Of a DNA stretch of 10,994 nucleotides, positions 1 through 8,700 are shown piece after piece; position 1 is the stretch's first letter, and the number at the start of each line of letters is the position of its first letter. This stretch comes from Auxenochlorella pyrenoidosa (Eukaryota; Chlorophyta; Trebouxiophyceae; Chlorellales; Chlorellaceae): the NCBI GenBank assembly GCA_001430745.1, contig KQ482013.1, positions 77,119 to 88,112 of the forward strand, given 5' to 3'. Both the position numbers and the translations under genes were made by a program. The notes beneath the pieces were generated by a model. That model worked only from the letters and a program-made list of their open reading frames with translations, was not told where the DNA came from and made no database searches.

Positions 1-2495
1 GCGGCGGCGGCGCCGTCGCCGCCGCCGCCGCGCGCCGGCCCGTGCTGAGCTTCAACCAGCTGGTCAGCAAGGACATCAGCGCCATCTTCATCCCCAGTGA
101 GCGCTGGCCCCGAACTGCCTTAGCCACAGCTGTAGCGCCCTGCGTGGGCTCGGCGCCCATGCCCGCCCTTTCGCTGCAGTGCGCTGCTGCCTGCCCGTCC
201 GGAGCCACACATGCGGCACGAGGCTGCCCTGTGTGCCCCCGACCCGCATTGGTCGCTCTTTGATGGTTGCACTTGCCGCACTGCCTCTGCCCCTTGCAGT
301 CTCCGGCGTGAGCAGCCCCGGCGTGGCCTGCCCCACCACCGCCCTGCCGCTCTCCACCGTCGCCGCCGTGAGGCGCGCTGTGTTCCAGGAGCTCAGCCCT
401 CGGGGCCCCACTGTCGGCGGCACCTACAACCGCTGCTCCTACAACACCAGCCGGCTCGACATGAGCAACAGCCTGGTGGCCCCGCTGGTGGAGCTGCCCT
501 GCAACGGGACCACTGCGTGAGTAGGGGGGCTGGGCAGGGGCACCAGCAGTTTTTGGCACTTGCTTTGACGAGCAGCACCGGCAGCTCTCAAGTGGCACGG
601 CCAGAGCAGCGGGCGCGACTTGCTGCAGCATAAAACTGATTGCATGGCGGCGAAGCCCGCAGCGTCCTCTCACTGTTCCGGCTCCCGCCATGGATGCTCA
701 CCATCTCATGAACGATCGTTCGCTTGCGCCCGGGGCCTGCAGGGACAACCAGACCTGGAGCATGAGCACTTGCGAGTACACAGGTGGGCCCCCGGGCCTG
801 CAGGCTCCAGTACATGGGAACCCCCGGCTGCAGCGGGCTTGCTTGCCGCCACTGGGCAGCGCCCGCCTCGTGACCAGCCCCTGCCTCGCAATGCAGCACC
901 CGCTGCATGCCGTGGATCGACGCATCCCCCCCCCCCCCCTCCCACACACACACACACACACACACACTCCATGCCACCCCCCGCAGACTTCAACGGCTAC
1001 TCGGATGCGGCAGACGAGGTGCTGCGCAGGCGGGGCATCAACCTGGATGCCTACAAGCACAAGTGAGGGGCAAGGCCAAGATTACTATTTAATTATCATT
1101 ATCATACATTTTTTTCTCAGTTGTTGGGGGGGGGGTGGCGCCAGCTGGGCACGGGGGCGTGGTCTAACAAAGTTGGCTTGCAGACGCGGCAGCTCAACGG
1201 CAGGGCATTTGCATTTGCACGCATGCAGGCGCCTTTCAAGGTGCTGGGCTGGTGCAATCACATCAGCGCGTAGAGCTCGGCACCCCTTCTGTTGGTCCCT
1301 AACCGCCAGCCCTACGCCCGCCCCTCCCCGCCGCAGAATCTACCTGCTGCCGCCGGGCCCCTGCGCCTTTGTGGGGCTGGGATACGTCGGGTGAGGAGCA
1401 GCCCGCCGCGCCGCCGCTGGCCGGCTTTTGTGTGGCGGGCAGCTGGTGTCAGCTGGCCCGCTGGCCAGGGCAGCCTGCGCGGGCATGCCATGCACGCGTT
1501 CCTGACCTGGCGCATGACCTCGACGTGACCTTCTTAACCCCCCCCCACCCCCCACCCACCCACCCACCGCAGGTGCGACGGCTCCTTTGACTGCCGTGTG
1601 TGGATCGGCGCCGACTTCTGGACCACCCCCAACGCGATGGTGCACGAGATTGGGCACAACCTGTTCCTGGGGCACGCGGGCGCCATGACCAACGCCGGCG
1701 TCTTTGACGAGTGTGAGTGCTGACGCTGCCCGCCCCCCGCCCCCTTGTGTGTGGACGCTGCCCGCGCCCCACCCCCGCCGCCCTTTGTGCTCACCGCCGC
1801 ATGCCTGGGCCGCGCTCTGGGCAAGCAGCGCAGCTGGCGGTGTGCACAGCCGGCCGCGTTCCAACATGCCTGTGCTGCCCCCCTGCTCTGCCTTCCCGCC
1901 TGCAGACGCCGACCTGTCTGGCACCATGGGATACTGCTGCTCCGACCGCTGCCCCAACACCCCGCACGCCTGGCAGCTGGGCTGGATCACCGCGCAGCAG
2001 GTGGACGGCACCGCCCTCGCCCCCGGACAGACCCAGACCTTCAGCATCAACAGCCAGTCGCTGTCACGCCTCACGGGGCTGCGCGTCACGCTGGGTGCTG
2101 CCACTGACCCGCTGTTTGTGGGATATCGCACCAAGGCAGGCGGCGACGGCGGCGCGCCCAACTCAATCGTCGGCTTCTACAACGCCCCCGGCCGGCTGCA
2201 CCTGCACACCGCCCCCATCGCAAACACCTTTGACCCCAAGATCACCGACTGGAAGGGGTCGCTCAGCACAGCGGGCTCAGCATGGACCCACCCGACTGCC
2301 GGCGTCGTGGTGCGCCTCAAAAGCGCCACCCCCACGGCAGCCATTGTCACGCTGTGCCGCAAGGCCGGCCCCGAGACCCTGGCATCCTGCCAGGCGGGCC
2401 TGGACAACGACTGCAACGGAAAGGTGGGCGCCCTCGACGCCGCGTGCGCGGCGCTGCTGCGCCGCGCCGCGGCGGTGGCACGGCCGCGACAATAG
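1..2495 (+). CDS. Gene A: gametolysin-like M11 metalloprotease, 5'-partial, 7 exons seen
   Basis: Predicted secreted zinc endopeptidase of the gametolysin (M11) type; family members cut cell-wall or extracellular-matrix glycoproteins of green algae. Exons by comparison with genes B and C: <1-96, 300-516, 743-783, 987-1062, 1337-1390, 1573-1712, 1906-2495. All introns are GT-AG (182-274 nt). The first full codon is at 3, giving 403 residues to the TAG at 2493-2495. Visible parts: an Ala-rich linker remnant (about 1-13), the FIP junction, three cysteines in a conserved lead-in, GLGYVG, the zinc motif HEIGHNLFLGH at residues 185-195, a Met-turn MGYCC followed by SDRC, a beta-rich C-terminal region, and a terminal DNDCNG loop flanked by cysteines. 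The protein stops 19 residues after the last conserved cysteine-rich block and has no proline-rich tail, unlike B. Signal peptide and N-terminal domain lie outside the window. Family assignment rests on the motifs; substrate is inferred. Confidence 0.88.
926..967 (+). repeat. C14 run plus (CA)12 microsatellite in gene A intron
   Basis: A run of 14 C (926-939) is followed by TCC and 12 CA repeats (943-966). It sits about 20 nt upstream of the acceptor at 985-986, inside intron 784-986, so it forms most of the polypyrimidine-like tract of that intron. Length variation between isolates would be expected. Confidence 0.95.
1573..1712 (+). other. Gene A exon 6: zinc-binding catalytic exon
   Basis: This exon carries the active-site helix. 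It opens with a cysteine pair (C-DGSFD-C), runs through WIGADFW, and holds HEIGHNLFLGHAG, in which the three histidines would bind zinc and the glutamate would be the general base. The acceptor is CAG at 1570-1572 after a pyrimidine-rich run; the donor is GTGAGT at 1713. It is one codon longer than its counterpart in gene B. The eighth position of the motif, Gly in standard metzincins, is Phe. Confidence 0.88.
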
Positions 2496-2550
2496 GGCCT
2501 CTGCTGAGAGAGCTGCCATGCGGCGCTCACGCGGCCCCTCTTGACACTGC

Positions 2551-2578
2551 AACCCCTCGCCACCAACCCCTCGCCACC
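2551..2578 (+). repeat. 14-bp direct repeat, two copies
   Basis: The unit AACCCCTCGCCACC occurs twice in direct succession (2551-2564 and 2565-2578), 56 nt after the stop codon of gene A, probably within its 3' UTR. Confidence 0.9.
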
Positions 2579-2590
2579 TGTACCGCAAGC

Positions 2591-2680
2591 AAGGGTGCCG
2601 TACCACCCTGACCCTGTACCCTGCCCTCAAGGGTACCCTGCCCACAAGGGTGCCGTGCCGCCCTGGCCCTGTACCCTGCC
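2591..2680 (+). repeat. 55-bp tandem duplication, about 1.6 copies
   Basis: A unit starting AAGGGTGCCGT at 2591 recurs at 2646, and the next 35 bases match with three A-to-G differences. Within the unit AAGGGT and TACCCTGCC recur at shorter spacing, so the block is itself built of smaller related pieces. It lies about 100 nt after gene A, likely in the 3' UTR. Confidence 0.85.
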
Positions 2681-4689
2681 AACGCGCCGCAAGGCGCGCC
2701 CTTTGGGAATTTCATTTCTCTCCCCCCCTCAGATTCTTTTGTGGCTGCTGCCGCCCACCCCCCAGGCACCCAGCAAGCTTTGAACGCATGCCGCCAATCC
2801 CCTAGGCTCCTCAGCCCTCAATCTTGCCGTCATCACTGAGCCCGCGCACACTCCCAAGCTGCCTGTCGTGCTATCCACATTCCTCGCTCCCAAGCTGTCT
2901 GTCCTGTGCACTTGAGCGCCCCTAGGCACCCTCGAATTAGCGTGTTCCGCCCCGATCGTCCCTTTTTGGCCGGCGACAATCGGGAGAGCCACCGCCAGTC
3001 CAGCTATGCATGCTGCTTCTCACACGTCACGCAAGCGCGACGCACCGCCCGGCGAGCAACAGTGCCCACGCCTGCTCGCAAGAATCATCCAAGGCAGCAA
3101 CTCTTTTTCCCCATCCTAGATGCTTTTCCAAATTCATCCCGGCTCCGTTCCTTCATCTATGCTTGCAATCGCTCCTCAAACCAGCGCTGCGTCGCTTGCC
3201 TGCGGCACCTGCCTGCCTGCTGCGCCGTTTGAGGCGGCTGCGGGTGACGCACTGGCTCACTCACCATTGATTGCTGCTTTTGTCTGCAGTGATCCGTGTT
3301 AATTATCTTACAATTCAGATTGCTGCCACTGCCAACAACAGCTGGTGGCAGCGGGGGCGGGACGGTCCTGCAAATGTTCATGGAGTTGGTCAACATGTCT
3401 CTCTCATTACGAGCGGCCGCGGCACGCACAGACATGCAGTGAAGTTGGAGTGGCTGGCCCCCCTGGGGGCAGCGCAGTTCCAGGCGACTAGAGGGTGGCG
3501 GAGTGACTCTGCGCAACACACCGACTGGACAGCTCGAGCTGCTTGCTGCAAGCAGCACGTAAGAGCGTCGCTGCGCTGCATCTGCAGGGATGCTGCCTGC
3601 ATTACAATTTCGGACCTCAATTGTATTGAATATTGAACATGGAACGTGCATAAAATTTGAAAATCGGTTGGGTCTCAGGCTGGGATACCGGCAGGGTTCC
3701 TGCCTGTCCCACTGAAGCTCCGGGGGCAGCGCACTAGCAGGCAAACCCGTTGCTCGGCGACTTGTTTGTTTGTTAAAAAAAACTCTTACAATTTGAATGT
3801 ATGGCATGATTGGCAAACATCCCGGGGCTAGAGAGCAGCCTGCCAACAAAGAGGCTGCTCTGGCATATCGACACGGCTGGCGGTGTAGCGGCTGTTGTAG
3901 TAGGTTGGCAGGAATGGCCGCCCGCCCGCTGCAGGGCCATGCCGGACACTTTCTATCAATTCATATTGTTGCATTGCATGGCACAGACACGCGGGGGGCC
4001 GCTCCGGCTTCGGCTATCACGAACACGCGCTTCGCGCCTTGACACGTGTGCATTGGCTGAAGAATCTTTCCCTCCTCTTCTGCCGCCCCGTTAAGGTCAT
4101 CACCCGATTCTGGTCCGACTCAAAGCTGACACGACCACCTCCGGCTGCCAGACCGGGGGTTTCTGCCTCCTTGCCTGAAGCCCTCGCCTGCAGCCCACCT
4201 GGTCCCTCAATGGCATAGCCCTTCTGGACTGTCTCCTGGACGTGAGGCACTCGCCAGCGGAGCAGGGTGTGCGAATGCAGGACGTGGAGGGCCCCAGCTG
4301 CCAGCTGCTGCCGCCGCCGCCAGAACTGTACGGGCGCCCTTGCGGGCTCGCCCTGGTGTATCAGCCACCGTGCGTGCCACCGTGCGTGCAGTTCGAGAGA
4401 AAGGCATCCACAATAGCACCTGGAGTCTGACTGACGGGTGCCATCGGGGGAAGCGGCTTGCTGGTGAGCACAGCAGCTGCACGGCGCCCCGTAGGGGGGG
4501 TACAGTACGCCCCGTACAGGGTGCGCAAGCACCTGGGCAGACGGCAGGCGCCAAGCCACATCGGACCTCGTACGCATGGCCGCCCCTCCCAACGCTGCCG
4601 TGCACCTCTGCAACAGCCACCTGGGCCCCTTTCCGGCGCTCCCCAGCCTTGCACGGCCGGCCTGAAAAGCCCTCGCGGCACCGTACGCC

Positions 4690-4810
4690 ATGCGCCCCCT
4701 GGCAGGCAACATGCGGCCGCATGGCCCGCCGCGCCCGTGGCGCCTCGCCCTCACTGCCCTGCTGATGGCTGCCCCGTTGCTGGCGGGCGCCCAGCGAGGC
4801 GTACTCAACG
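4690..4810 (+). other. Gene B exon 1: signal peptide
   Basis: The exon encodes a basic N-terminus (Arg-rich up to Arg19), a hydrophobic core (LALTALLMAAPLLAG) and a small-residue cleavage site, AGA before Gln. It ends in phase 1, as does the corresponding exon of gene C. Two in-frame ATGs occur, at 4690 and 4711. The protein is therefore expected to enter the secretory pathway. Confidence 0.8.
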
Positions 4811-7800
4811 GTGAGGGGCGCCTTGTGCAGGCGGGAGGCTGCTGGGCAGAAAGCCGCCCGCCGCAATTGCTTTATTCGCATTAGTGATGGCATTTTCAAG
4901 CCCCCGCAGGCACCGCCATTGTTGTGGAGGTGGAGTCGCTGCTGGGGGGCCCAGAGCGGTGAGCCAGCCCTGCGCAGCGCAGTGTGTGCAGCATAGCGTT
5001 GTGCAGCGCAGCGTGTGCAGTGTGCACGCTGAGCTTCTATATGGCGGGCACTTCACAACACCCAGCCGGTTGACCTCCCTCGTGGCACAGCACTGGCTTG
5101 CTGGCCTCTGCACCATGCCGATGTGCTGCCAGTGTGCTGCGATCTTGGCCAAGCACCTCTTGCTGCCTGCGACGCGTCAGCCAGCCAGGTCAGCAGGCAG
5201 GCAGGCAGGCAAGCCCTCTCCTTGCCTGCGCTTGCCCGCCAATCCCCTTCTGCCCGCCTGCTCTCCCCTTCCATGCCCCAGCCTTCTGGGCATGCTGCTC
5301 GACGGCGGGCGGCGCGTGGAGCTGCAAACCGACGGCGCCGCCCCTGCCGCCGCGGCGGCCCGCCTGGTGACGGGCATGCGAGTTCAAGTGGCCGGCCGGT
5401 GGGGCCGAAGCCCCACCCAGGCCCCCTGCTTCCTGGCCACCACCTTGGAGGTCACCAGCACCCTGCTGGACACAGCTCTGGGCACAGTGGACACCCTGCT
5501 AGGCACTGTGGTGGGCACTGTCGACGGCCTGCTGGGCGGGCTGCTGGGCAGGCGGCTGCTGCAGGCGGCTGATGACGGCGCAGGGGGCGCCCCGCCCCTG
5601 GTCACGCCCAGCTCCAACCAGCTGGCGGCGCAGGACGTCAGCACAATCTTCATACCCAGTGAGGGGGCAGGGCGCGGCAACGTCGTTTGCATATGTGTGC
5701 ATGCAGCGCCGCGTGGCGGGCAGCCGCCCTTCCGAAACCTGCGCGCAAGCTTGCTCGCACGGCAGCACTGCGCTAGTGCAGCCTGCATGTCATGCGTCCC
5801 CCGCCCGCCTCCCCGGCCCCTGCAGTCGCGGCCATGCGCAACTTCGGCGCGCCCTGCCCCAACACCGATCGACCGCTGTCCTCGGTGCCAGCCGTGAGGC
5901 GGGCGGTGTTTGAGGAGCGCGGCTCGCGCGGCGCCACGGTGGGCGGCCTCTTCAACCGCTGCTCCCTGGGCGCCAGCCGGCTGGACAGGAGCAACAGCCT
6001 GGTGGCCCCGCTGGTTGAGCTGCCCTGCAGCGGCACAGCGTGAGTGATAGACTGCTTTTGAGCTGGGCCCGCCTGCCAAATGCCAGTCGCCAACCTCAAA
6101 CATGGACTTGCCGGATGCGCTGGATGTGCCGTCCCCCGCATGCCCGCAGCCATGCCGCCCTGCGTGCTAGCTCAAGCTCTGCCGTGCCGTGCCCCTCGCC
6201 GTGCTCGCAGCGGCGGCGTGCCGTGGAGCTTTGACACCTGCGGTTTCGATGGTGAGCCACGGCCAGCTTGCCTGCTTGTTTGGGCTTACAATCTGTCTCA
6301 CCGCAACGTAATTTGCGGCACAGACCCCTCGGCCGGCAGTCGGGGCCCGACTGGGCGGCCCGGCAGGCAGTTTGGGAGCCCCTGTGATGGCGCCCCCATG
6401 CGCCTGACCGCGCCTCCCTGACTGTCAAACAGTGCACAACCCCCTCCCGCTGCAGACTTCCACGGCTATGCGCTTGCAGCTGATGCTGTGCTGGAGCAGA
6501 GCGGCATTGATCTGGACGCCTACGCGCACAGGTGCTGGCTGGCCGGCTTATGTTTGCAGTCGGTCGGACCGCAGCGCAACTTGCGACACAGAGCCGCGGG
6601 GCATGGGGGGGCGCCGCTGGCTCGGCAGGCAGGCTGCGGCCTCCCTTGCGGCCGCATCCCTGTGCTGTCCTCTGGGCCAGCCGCTGCAAGGCAAGGCAGC
6701 ACACGTGCAATGCGCCACGGCTCGCGGGCCTTCCATGTTGCGCCCTCGCACCCAGCTGCTCCCAAACACACACCCTGCTGCAGGGTCTACCTGCTGCCGC
6801 CCAGCACCTGTGGCTTTGTTGGGCTGGGATACGTGGGGTGAGCGGCAGCCTCGCTCTGTGCGAGCACCACCGCACTCTGCCTGCGCATGCTGCAGAGCCA
6901 CACGCAGCATGCAGTGCCCAGACTGCGGTGCCCAGACTGGGCACAGCTGTGCACGGATGATCGGACGTGGCACGCAGGTCGCTGTGCTGCGCATGTCCCT
7001 GCCTCTGCATCATCGACACCATGCTGTCTGAATGATACCTGCAACACCTGTCTGAATGATACCTGGCTGGCCTGCAGGTGCACGGCGGGCGACTGCCGCT
7101 CCTGGATTGGCGCCGACTTTTGGACCTCTCCCAGCGCGATAGCGCACGAGCTGGGGCACAACCTGTTCCTGGCGCACGCGGGCGCCGTCACCAACTCGGG
7201 AGTGTTCGACGAGTGTGAGTGGGTGGCCCCCGCTCTCCTACCCATGATGAGCTTGTCTGCACGCCTGCTTGCTTGGGAGTTTGCCACCCTTGCCTGCCGA
7301 TGTGCATCATTGCCTGGCTCCCGACCGTGCTCGCATACTTGCCGCCTCCCCACCCTGGCATGCAGACGCCGACATCTCAGGCCTCATGGGCTACTGCTGC
7401 TCCGACCGCTGCCCCAACACCCCGCATGCCTGGCAGCTGGGATGGATTACTGCGCAGCAGATCGATTGGACGGCGGTGCAGCCCGGCCAGACGGTCGCCC
7501 TGACGCTCATCAGCCAGTCTCTGTCCAGCCAGGCGGGCCTGCGCATCACCGGGCTGAGCAGCAGCGACCCGGTTTTTGTGGGATACCGCACCCGCGCGGG
7601 TGGCGACGCCAGCGCTACTGCAGACGTGGCCGGGGACCCGGGCGGCCTCGGCCGGCTGCACCTGCACACCGCCCCCATCTCCGGCACCTTTGACCCCAGG
7701 GCCACCACCTGGCATGCAGCGCTGGACAGCCCTGGGCAGTCGTGGGAGCTGGCAGACGCCAGCCTGGTGGTGCGGCTGCACGCAGCAAACCGCAGCGCCG

Positions 7801-8177
7801 CTGCAGTCGCGCTGTGTCGCGTGGCCGGCCCTGAGACCCTGGCTTCCTGCCAGGCGGGGCTGGACAACGACTGCAATGGCCAGACGGGCGCACAGGACGC
7901 TGCCTGCCAGCCGATGCTGCTGCAGACAGCTGGATTGGAGGCAAAACAGGTCCGTCCGCCGCCGGCACGGCCACTGCCGCAGCCATCTCCTCCGCCCCCG
8001 CCAAGGCCCCGGCCATCACGCCTGCCACCGCGTCTGCGCCGGCCGCCACCACCACGGCCACGACCGGTGCAAAAGCCTCCGCCGCGCCGGCCGCCTCCGC
8101 GCAGGCAGCCGCCGAGCAGGCAGCCGCCATTGCGCCGCTCCCTGCGCCCGCAACTGCGGGACCACCAACGACCATAA
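4690..8177 (+). CDS. Gene B: gametolysin-like M11 metalloprotease, complete, 9 exons
   Basis: Predicted secreted zinc metalloprotease, family M11, likely acting on wall or matrix glycoproteins. Exons: 4690-4810, 4910-4958, 5282-5658, 5826-6039, 6211-6251, 6456-6531, 6784-6837, 7078-7214, 7366-8177. All introns are GT-AG (99-323 nt). The sum is 1881 nt, 626 residues plus TAA. An in-frame TGA at 4663-4665 precedes the start. A second ATG at 4711 (Met8) aligns better with the start of gene C and may be the real one. Parts in order: signal peptide ending near AGA|QR (about residues 1-36); small beta-rich domain; Leu/Gly/Thr repeat linker encoded near 5455-5560; FIP junction; cysteine-containing lead-in; GLGYVG; HELGHNLFLAH at 334-344; Met-turn Met364 in MGYCC; beta-rich C-terminal domain; DNDCNG at 523-528; Pro/Arg-rich tail from about 552. 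The tail is absent from gene A and its frame is doubtful. Intron positions and phases match A and C. Confidence 0.9.
5194..5211 (+). repeat. CAGG tetranucleotide repeat in gene B intron 2
   Basis: About 4.5 CAGG units lie in the 323-nt intron 4959-5281, the longest intron of gene B. The 5' part of the same intron has GCGCAG/GTGTGCAG-type repeats (about 4970-5030). I see nothing else in this intron. Confidence 0.75.
7025..7065 (+). repeat. 17-bp direct repeat, 24-bp period, before a splice acceptor
   Basis: TGTCTGAATGATACCTG occurs at 7025-7041 and again at 7049-7065 inside intron 6838-7077. The second copy ends 12 nt before the acceptor AG at 7076-7077. If the unit contains the branch point, it has been duplicated. 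Confidence 0.9.
7078..7214 (+). other. Gene B exon 8: zinc-binding catalytic exon
   Basis: It encodes C-TAGD-C, WIGADFW and HELGHNLFLAHAG, with zinc-ligand histidines at residues 334, 338 and 344 and Glu335 as the catalytic base. The donor GTGAGT at 7215 interrupts the conserved FDEY just before the Met-turn exon, exactly as in gene A. The usual metzincin glycine at the eighth motif position is Phe341. Confidence 0.88.
7950..8177 (+). other. Gene B C-terminal Pro/Arg-rich tail, frame uncertain
   Basis: In the frame of the preceding conserved domain, the last 75 or so codons give a Pro/Arg-rich basic tail with several PPP runs. Third positions here are often A, G or T, unlike the upstream exon. 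The frame starting at 7946 reads instead as Ala/Thr/Pro/Ser-rich, with mostly GCC, ACC and TCC codons, and is open well past 8177. Either an authentic proline-rich tail or a frame change near 7920-7950 is possible. Confidence 0.5.
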
Positions 8178-8371
8178 TGTGCGGCATGCCAGCTTTGCTA
8201 GGTGTTTCGAGGCAGCAGTCGAAGCAGAACCCGCCAGCAGGTGTATGCAAGCGCATATGCCCGTGCTTTGCATGCTGGGCTGATCCAGCACCCCGCCCCT
8301 CTTCCTCTCAGCGCTCCTGTGCAGTCCCCCAGCGAGAGCTCTTTCGTCCCTTCCTGCCTGTCACAAGCCTG

Positions 8372-8640
8372 TACACTTTGCTGTCTACCTGTCATCCTAC
8401 TGTGAAACCCTTGCCTGTGTGGCCGCAGCATCCACCTCCTCTTCCCGACACACTTCCACCTGTCAATGCCAGTTCCGCCACCCTTACCCCTGCGGTTATA
8501 GCATTCACACCCCCTTCTCATAAAACTTCCACCTGCCACCGTCAACTCCATCACCCTTACCGCTGGTCATGGCGTTCATATCCTCTTCCCATCACACTTG
8601 CACCTGTCACCGCCTGTCACTGTCACCTGCTACCGGTCGC
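8372..8640 (+). repeat. Degenerate tandem repeat, period about 71-73 bp
   Basis: A pyrimidine-rich unit with a core like ACTTCCACCTGTCA recurs. ACCTG-type cores begin at 8387, 8458, 8531 and 8602, so the spacing is 71, 73 and 71. Units also share CCTCTTCCC and CACCCTTACC elements. A weaker earlier copy may begin near 8297. The period is not a multiple of three, which argues against coding. Confidence 0.7.
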
Positions 8641-8695
8641 AAAGCGCACGCACATGTCATCTCACTACACAAACATCTTCTTTCAATCTCATGCC

Positions 8696-8700
8696 TGTAA
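8696..8700 (+). terminator. Candidate poly(A) signal (TGTAA) for gene B
   Basis: TGTAA is the common polyadenylation signal of chlorophyte nuclear genes. This is the first + strand occurrence after the stop of gene B, about 520 nt downstream. Only the motif and its position support it. Confidence 0.4.

Larger units (their letters stand above)
2496..4689. other. Intergenic region A-B, no gene supported
   Basis: About 2.2 kb between the stop of gene A and the start of gene B. It contains small tandem repeats just after gene A (2551-2680). Roughly 3100-4050 is visibly less GC-rich than the genes, with A/T runs near 3640-3665 and 3775-3800. The rest is GC-rich. Open frames occur on both strands, the longest on the minus strand at 3157-3849 and 4017-4808, but none shows the third-position G/C bias of the real exons or a recognisable domain. 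I see no TGTAA poly(A) signal on the + strand here. A CACGTG hexamer is at 4043-4048 and a 12-bp tandem duplication at 4364-4387. The promoter of gene B should lie in the last few hundred bases, but I see no convincing TATA box. Confidence 0.6.

Noticed and set aside
1340..2161. Minus-strand open frame of 273 codons across gene A exons 5-7
   Set aside because: It lies antisense to exons and introns whose + strand reading is supported by two paralogues.
3157..3849. Minus-strand open frame of 230 codons in the lower-GC region
   Set aside because: Its composition is mixed, with no recognisable motif and no third-position bias. Lower GC would be expected to close random frames sooner, but one of this size can still occur by chance.
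4017..4808. Minus-strand open frame of 263 codons overlapping gene B exon 1
   Set aside because: It covers the signal peptide exon on the opposite strand, has no domain or codon bias like the real exons, and is rich in Arg, Cys and Ala as expected of antisense GC-rich DNA.
5826..6039. Bacterial operon interpretation of the closely spaced open frames
   Set aside because: The frames are interrupted at identical positions in the copies by GT-AG introns, and joining them restores one continuous protein; there are no ribosome binding sites at the segment starts.
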